DNA from: Megalopta genalis
Lineage: Eukaryota; Arthropoda; Insecta; Hymenoptera; Halictidae
Assembly (NCBI RefSeq): GCF_051020955.1
Contig: NC_135021.1
Span: forward strand, 15,667,962 to 15,731,961
Direction: 5' to 3'
DNA length: 64,000 nt
Shown here: in pieces, positions 58,966 through 64,000 of the stretch
Layout: each line of letters begins with the position of its first letter
How positions within the stretch are numbered: position 1 is the first letter of the stretch
Notes under the pieces: generated by a model
Told to the model about the DNA's origin: nothing
Seen by the model: the letters and a program-made list of their open reading frames with translations, nothing else
Database searches by the model: none
Translations under genes and position numbers: made by a program

Positions 58966-59590
58966 CAGTGACTCGCGTTAATATTCGGACACGATATTGT
59001 TAAAAGAATTATTGCTCCTTTTTATTGTTTACGATAGTATTATTGAATCAATTGTTTTCTCATATAATAAAGCACTTCTTAAAGTAAGTAGAAACATAAA
59101 TCTTGTTTACTTATTGCACATGTCCTTTTGTATAATAAGCGATAAACAAGATTGCGACAAAATTTAACGTCGCAAAAATATTCGGACAGTGAATGAATTA
59201 CATTAATTTTATATAAAATGAAAATCTTTTTAATCACGTTATCGTAATATTAATATTTTGTCGGTTGACCCTTTTTTGTTTTATTACTTCATGTAATCGT
59301 TTGGGCATGTTACAGATGATTTTATTTAAATAATCCGGCGAAATCCGTTTCCATTCGTCTAACAAACGTTGCTTTATCTCTGTTGTTGTCTTTGTAGGTG
59401 TTGTACGAATTTTGCGGTCCAATTGATCCAATAAATTTTCAATTGGATTTAAATCAGGCGATCGAGGAGGAGGGTGCAGTAATTTTGGACAATTGTATAA
59501 TAAATATTCCTGTACAATTCTGGCCTTGTGTTTGGGGTCATTGTCCTGATAAAACTTAAAACTGTACGTATACCTATATTTATAGCACTT
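58966..59590 (-). mobile_element. Truncated Tc1-like element
   Basis: One terminus is intact, beginning CAGTGACTCGCGTTAATATT next to TA, and an internal copy of the terminal motif (ATATTCGGACAGTGA) lies near 59180. The C-terminal half of a transposase frame is inside. The other end is missing; the element breaks into an AT-rich repeat at about 59590. Confidence 0.85.
59234..59590 (-). pseudogene. Tc1/mariner transposase, C-terminal remnant
   Basis: Tc1-family transposases cut and paste DNA using a DD34E catalytic triad. This frame shows FYQDNDPKHKA (second Asp region) and PPRSPDLNPIENL, which carries the final Glu of the triad, followed by the usual tail (EEW-x-I type: LLDEWKRISPDYLNK, then MPKRLHEVIKQK). 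The N-terminal DNA-binding domain and first Asp are absent, so it cannot be functional. Confidence 0.88.
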
Positions 59591-59705
59591 ATAATTAAAT
59601 TTATATAATAATATAATAATATAAATAATATTATTATATTAATAATATAATAATTTATATAATAATATAATAATATAATTAAATTTTCTTTTTTAATTAA
59701 TTTTT
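59575..59705. repeat. AT-only simple repeat
   Basis: ATAATAATATA-type run at the broken edge of the Tc1-like element. Confidence 0.85.
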
Positions 59706-62390
59706 TTGTCCATAATAGCATCGATGAAAACTAGTTCACCTGTTCATATCAGAATAATTATTAAATTGCACGTGAAGGGAGCAACTTTCATGTCATCCCA
59801 ACAAGAAAGGATTATTTCTCGATTATTCGACCGATTCTCGTCGAACAATCTTCGAACATAGAAAGTTCAGATCTGCAGTGTAGAATATAGTTGCAGAAAA
59901 TATCTCTAGCCGGCAGGTGCAGGATTCTCCAGCACCCTCGAACAAATAATTGCCGTGCATCCTTTACGATACCGAGGTGCAGCCAGCCGATAGCAGATAA
60001 AGCATCCAATTAATTCCCAGCGTTCCGGGCCGTGTATCGATTAATCGTAAAAAGACGAGGGATCGTTGATGCCCGCCAATCGAATCACATAAATTTCTCT
60101 CCCGAGGGCGGTAAGTATTTTCTGTATTAAATTCGAGGTGGCTCTCCATAGTGACGGCGGGGGCCTGGCATTTATCGCGGAACGTTCTCCGCAATTTTTC
60201 ACCGTGTTCTCCCTTCGATTTTTCTCTCTTTTTTTTCCACCGATATTCCGACTTTCATTCGAGCTCTTCAATCTACGGTATCCGGCCAACGATTGGACCC
60301 GTGAAAAAGTCTGATTTATTTCTCGATATCGAGAAATAGATGTCTGAAACCGTCGGAGCCAGAGATCGCGGAGCAACAGGCATGAAAACGGCGAGGAGTG
60401 AAATGGAAACGACGATGGGAAATCTGCGGGCGGGACGATGTCAATCCGCGAACGATCGCCGCAGATATTTTTGCAATGACGCGGCTTTGTCCGCTGGTTG
60501 GGCATTCGTTAATTGACCGTAACCACGGTGTCAATCGGCGATTGTCGTCGCGTGCTTTTACGGACACGCAATAGCCTGATCCAAGCTTTTAAATTGCCCC
60601 TTTGTTGTAACCAGATACGAGAAAACGAAACCTTTTTTCTTTACGCTTGTCGAAGATGTCTGTTAACGTTCGCTTCCCTTCTGTTAATCGCGTCACTAAT
60701 ATTTTGCCTAAGAGTTCTTGGTTCCCTCGTTTTTATCTTCTTTGAAGATGCTGCAATTGTAACGTCGATTATCTATTTCGAAAGAACAAGCGAGTGCCTC
60801 TGCGCCAAATTGAAAATAGAGCTCGAAGCAAACGCATGCAATGATCAATAGCCTGCGGATTTTTCAGCGTAGTAAAAATTGTCTGCGTTCGTTTCAAGAA
60901 ACAATAGTGAAAGAAAAGTGCATTTCTTCATTTACCAATTTCGATGAGTTAAGGTTAATAAATGTTCTTTAAATATTTGTATTACATCGTATTTGATGTA
61001 CTACATTTCTGTCACAACATACGTAATCCGATTATAGAATTATCGAAAAGAATTCTCATGCTTCGCTGTCTTCCAAATTCTGTAAGAACTAGCTGATAAG
61101 GTGTTATCTCACTCGTTCGGATTACAATTTTTTTGAAACCGTTCTTGCTGCAAGGTCCGACAAAACTCTTTTCAGATCAATATTAACCAAAATGTTCGGT
61201 CCCAACGTAGTTCAGCACGGCGGAAAGAACACAGAACGAGGAACTTCTTTCATCCGAGAAACGGAAATTTAAAATTCACGCAACAAGTACTTTCAATTGC
61301 GAGATCCTGTGTGAACACGGACGAGGACAATGCAGCGACGAAATCCGTGTATCCGATGGGAAATCAGTGGAAGTGCCGAAAAATAATGGTGGAAGTTCGT
61401 GGCTTCATATAGAGCACGGCTTATCAATTTCTTTTTTCTTTTTGGCTCCTCTTCTCAAAGTTTTCCTTGTTCAGCACTCCCTACGGGTAAATCATCCCCG
61501 TTATAGAAATCTTCAAGCGCTGTGTCGCTGTCCAATCTTGGAAACTTAGATTGAAAATCAAAATGATAATTTCCGCTATAAAATGTGAAATTTTCACAGC
61601 TCCGCTGGGAGGCTGTGGTGCGAAGTACGGTTTCTCAATCTCGTTTGACTCGCAAAAACGTTTTTATTGTTCACATAAGTGTAGTTGCACGCGTTAATAT
61701 TTCAATGAAAAGTCAGCTTGAGAATGAAAATAACTTTGGAATCGTAATTGACTAAACCGGAAGTAAAGAAGATTCTGGAATAAAACTTGTACGCCCTCTG
61801 GATCTGTTCATCACTTCCGGTAGAAAATCATAAACGCGGAACGATCGCGCGGAAGAACCCTAATTTTGATCGCTCTGATTCCCCGCCGAATTCGCTGGGC
61901 CACCTAAATTCAGCTTCATTGCGTGGGTAGTAAGTAATGCAACAACACTCGGTCCCTCGTAATCAGACGACCGCGTGGTTTTGTAATCACCGGCCACCGA
62001 AGCGCTGCCAGAAAGCGCAACGTTGCGCAGAGCAAAACATTTCCTTATAATTCATGTTCAGTTTTGTTCAACTATGAAATGTGACCGCGACGGTCCGCTG
62101 AATGTAAAAACTCTTTCCAGCGACTTCTTTTGGTCGCCTGCACTTTAAATGCATAACTTTTAAAAACGAAAGAGAGGTAAAAACGCTTGAATGTCGCCGC
62201 GAGATTAGAGCGGCATTCGCTAAATTTTTAAACGTCAAGTGCACATCCGGTAACTATGTGAAACTTCATATTTACAGGATATTGCGTTGCTCCAGCATTA
62301 TTCATGGACTGAACACTTTTTGTGACGTATATTTAAAGCGTGAAATTTACTGCGTTGCATCTTAGCAACTGTACGCATTTAAGGATTTAG
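59706..62390. other. Intergenic DNA, no gene recognised
   Basis: Open frames here (for example 60041-60505 on - and 60513-60851 on +) have no family resemblance and no splice context. A worn family C end (GCCTGCGGATTTTT) lies near 60852. Nothing else stands out. Confidence 0.5.
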
Positions 62391-62850
62391 AGGTTAATTA
62401 ATCCTACTTTCTCAGCTCGAAATTTCCCTTTTGCAATCGAATTCACTCTTTTCCCAAGACTGAAATTTTCCGAAGAGATTCGCGATACCCGAAGAAACCA
62501 CCGTTGAGACGGCCCTGTCGCGCTTAGAGGCTTCCATTTTAAACGAACCGGAGAAGATCGTGGCTGTTAGTCGCGCCAAGGTCTCGTTTACTCGCCGATT
62601 TTCCTTATTTATTAATTTAGGGGTTAATTAATCTTAATTTCTCAGCTCGAAATTTCCCTTTCGCAATCGAATTCACTCTTTTCCCAAGACTCTGAAATTT
62701 TCCGAAAAGATTCGCGATACCCGAAGAAACCACCGTTGAGACGGCCCTGTCGCGCTTAGAGGCTTCCATTTTAAACGAACCGGAGAAGATCGTGGCTGTT
62801 AGTCGCGCCAAGGTCACGTTTGCTCGCCGATTTTCCTTATTGTTTGCAAG
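62391..62850. repeat. Two tandem copies of a 230-bp unit
   Basis: GGTTAATTAATC occurs at 62392 and 62622. The copies agree almost base for base through CGTTGAGACGGCCCTGTCGC and to TCGCCGATTTTCCTTATT, differing by a few substitutions and a 2-bp indel (ACTGAAA/ACTCTGAAA) that shifts any reading frame. Confidence 0.93.
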
Positions 62851-63378
62851 GAGAATTGGCGATCCTGCTTAAACGCGATGCCGCATAACGGAGAATGAAC
62901 GGAAATCGTTGGCGCACGCGAACTTGGAAACGAAAAAAAGATAGCTTGAAACCGTTAACGTGATCGATAGATCATCGTGCGATCAGTATAATCGGGACAT
63001 GAATTTCAACGGTTGCATCTTTCGACCATTCAGAACAACGTCGTCGCCTTTATCGGAGGACGACATATTCATCATAATTTGGAGATCTTCGCAAGATCGA
63101 CGATATTTTTGCCACAGATTGTCAATCGTAATGTCTGAAGAATATTTTAACTATGGCCTCTGCTCCCTGGAACTGTTCGCCAGTAAATCATAGTAGTCTT
63201 GTAGAGTTTTGTGCAACAGGTGGAGGAGCGGGAAGGCTTGAGGAAGTTGGAAAGATTAAAAACGGAGGAAAGATAAAGGAAGAAATGGTAGAAGAATTAC
63301 CAAAGCACGTACACTGAACAGAGATGATGAATGGGGACAATGGTCATCTTCGAACAGAGGATAGCTTTAAATCGCGGT

Positions 63379-63620
63379 AGGATAATTTCTCCCTAATTCG
63401 CGCTCAGATTGCGCACAAAAATGGACGATTCGGGAAGAGGAGATACGATTATTCGAGCCTTGCGGATGGTTTTTATAGGTGTTGACAACCGGTAACTATA
63501 AAAACAAGCCGCAGTATAAAAACAAGCCGTAGTATAAAAACAAGCCGCAGGGCTCGAATAATCGTATCCCCTCTTCCCAAATCGTGCGCAATCTGAGCGC
63601 GAATTAGGGAGAAATTACTG
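63379..63620. mobile_element. Family B MITE copy inside the right-edge duplication
   Basis: Arms from ATAATTTCTCCCTAATTCG to the inverse GAATTAGGGAGAAATTACTG, next to TA. The centre is expanded by short tandem units. Confidence 0.87.
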
Positions 63621-63763
63621 TACATAAGTAAGACTAAAAATTAAAAACGGAGGAGAGATAAAGGAAGAAATGGTAGAAAAATTGCCAAAGCACGTACACT
63701 GAACAGAGATGATGAATGGGGACAATGGTCATCTTCGAACAGAGGATAGCTTTAAATCGCGGT

Positions 63764-63988
63764 AGGATAATTTCTCCCTAATTCGCGCTCAGATTGCGCA
63801 CAAAAATGGACGATTCGGGAAGAGAAGATACGATTATTCGAGCCTTGCGGATGGTTTTTATAGTTGTTGACAACCGGTAACTATAAAAACAAGCCGTAGT
63901 ATAAAAACAAGCCGCAGGGCTCGAATAATCGTATCCCCTCTTCCCAAATCGTGCGCAATCTGAGCGCGAATTAGGGAGAAATTACTGT
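63764..63988. mobile_element. Family B MITE copy, second unit of the duplication
   Basis: Duplicate of the preceding copy with one fewer central unit; the right end ATTACTGTA is complete. Confidence 0.87.
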
Positions 63989-64000
63989 ACATAAGTGAGA

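Larger units (their letters stand above)
63256..64000. repeat. Tandem duplication, 385-bp unit, reaching the window edge
   Basis: TTAAAAACGGAGG occurs at 63256 and 63641. Each unit contains one family B MITE with the same flanking DNA. Copies differ in the number of AAAACAAGCCG(C/T)AGTAT units in the MITE centre (three against two). Confidence 0.93.

Noticed and set aside
59449..59721. 90-codon Ile/Tyr-rich - strand frame
   Set aside because: It runs through the AT-only repeat in a frame different from the transposase remnant.

Overview
The window looks like an insect nuclear genome, most likely a hymenopteran (bee, wasp or ant). Genes are split by short GT-AG introns, AT-rich stretches alternate with CpG-rich ones, and introns and intergenic DNA are full of short inverted-repeat transposons. 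The host group is inferred from general character and protein resemblance; no species can be named.

Two protein-coding genes can be supported, and they are convergent. At the left edge (353-2433, + strand) lie the last three exons of a diacylglycerol kinase of the zeta/iota type, the fly rdgA family: two exons of C-terminal ankyrin repeats and a short terminal exon. About 15.4 kb without a recognisable gene follows. It holds microsatellites, a three-copy tandem repeat of about 243 bp and several inverted-repeat elements.

Most of the window (17854-57220, - strand) is one gene, the heavy chain of cytoplasmic dynein 2 (DYNC2H1; Drosophila beethoven, btv), the retrograde motor of intraflagellar transport in cilia. 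I could join 45 exons with matching phases into one uninterrupted reading frame of about 4,119 residues: tail, linker, AAA1-AAA4, antiparallel stalk with microtubule-binding domain, AAA5, AAA6 and C-terminal region. A 14-bp match to the RFX-factor X-box lies about 125 bp upstream of the start codon, as expected for a ciliary gene. One intron is GC-AG. A few junctions (exons 10/11, 23/24, start of exon 36) have alternatives and are flagged.

The introns and flanks hold at least three families of palindromic MITEs. Family A is about 320-360 bp with GGGTGTCCC-type ends. Family B is about 200-240 bp with CAGTAAT-type ends next to TA. Family C is about 190-330 bp with TAGACTGCGGATTT-type ends. There are also a 443-bp TTAA-flanked element with piggyBac-like features, a 437-bp fold-back element, a further palindromic element in intron 42, and a Tc1-like transposase remnant at 58966-59590. 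The right flank (57221-64000) has no gene I can identify, one unassigned 96-codon frame (57751-58041), and two tandem duplications.

I found no tRNA, rRNA, CRISPR array or bacterial-type operon, and no clearly new system. The most useful leads are the X-box, the duplicated donor region of intron 20, the dense hairpin-forming repeats inside a long ciliary gene, and the unusual last residues of the kinase.
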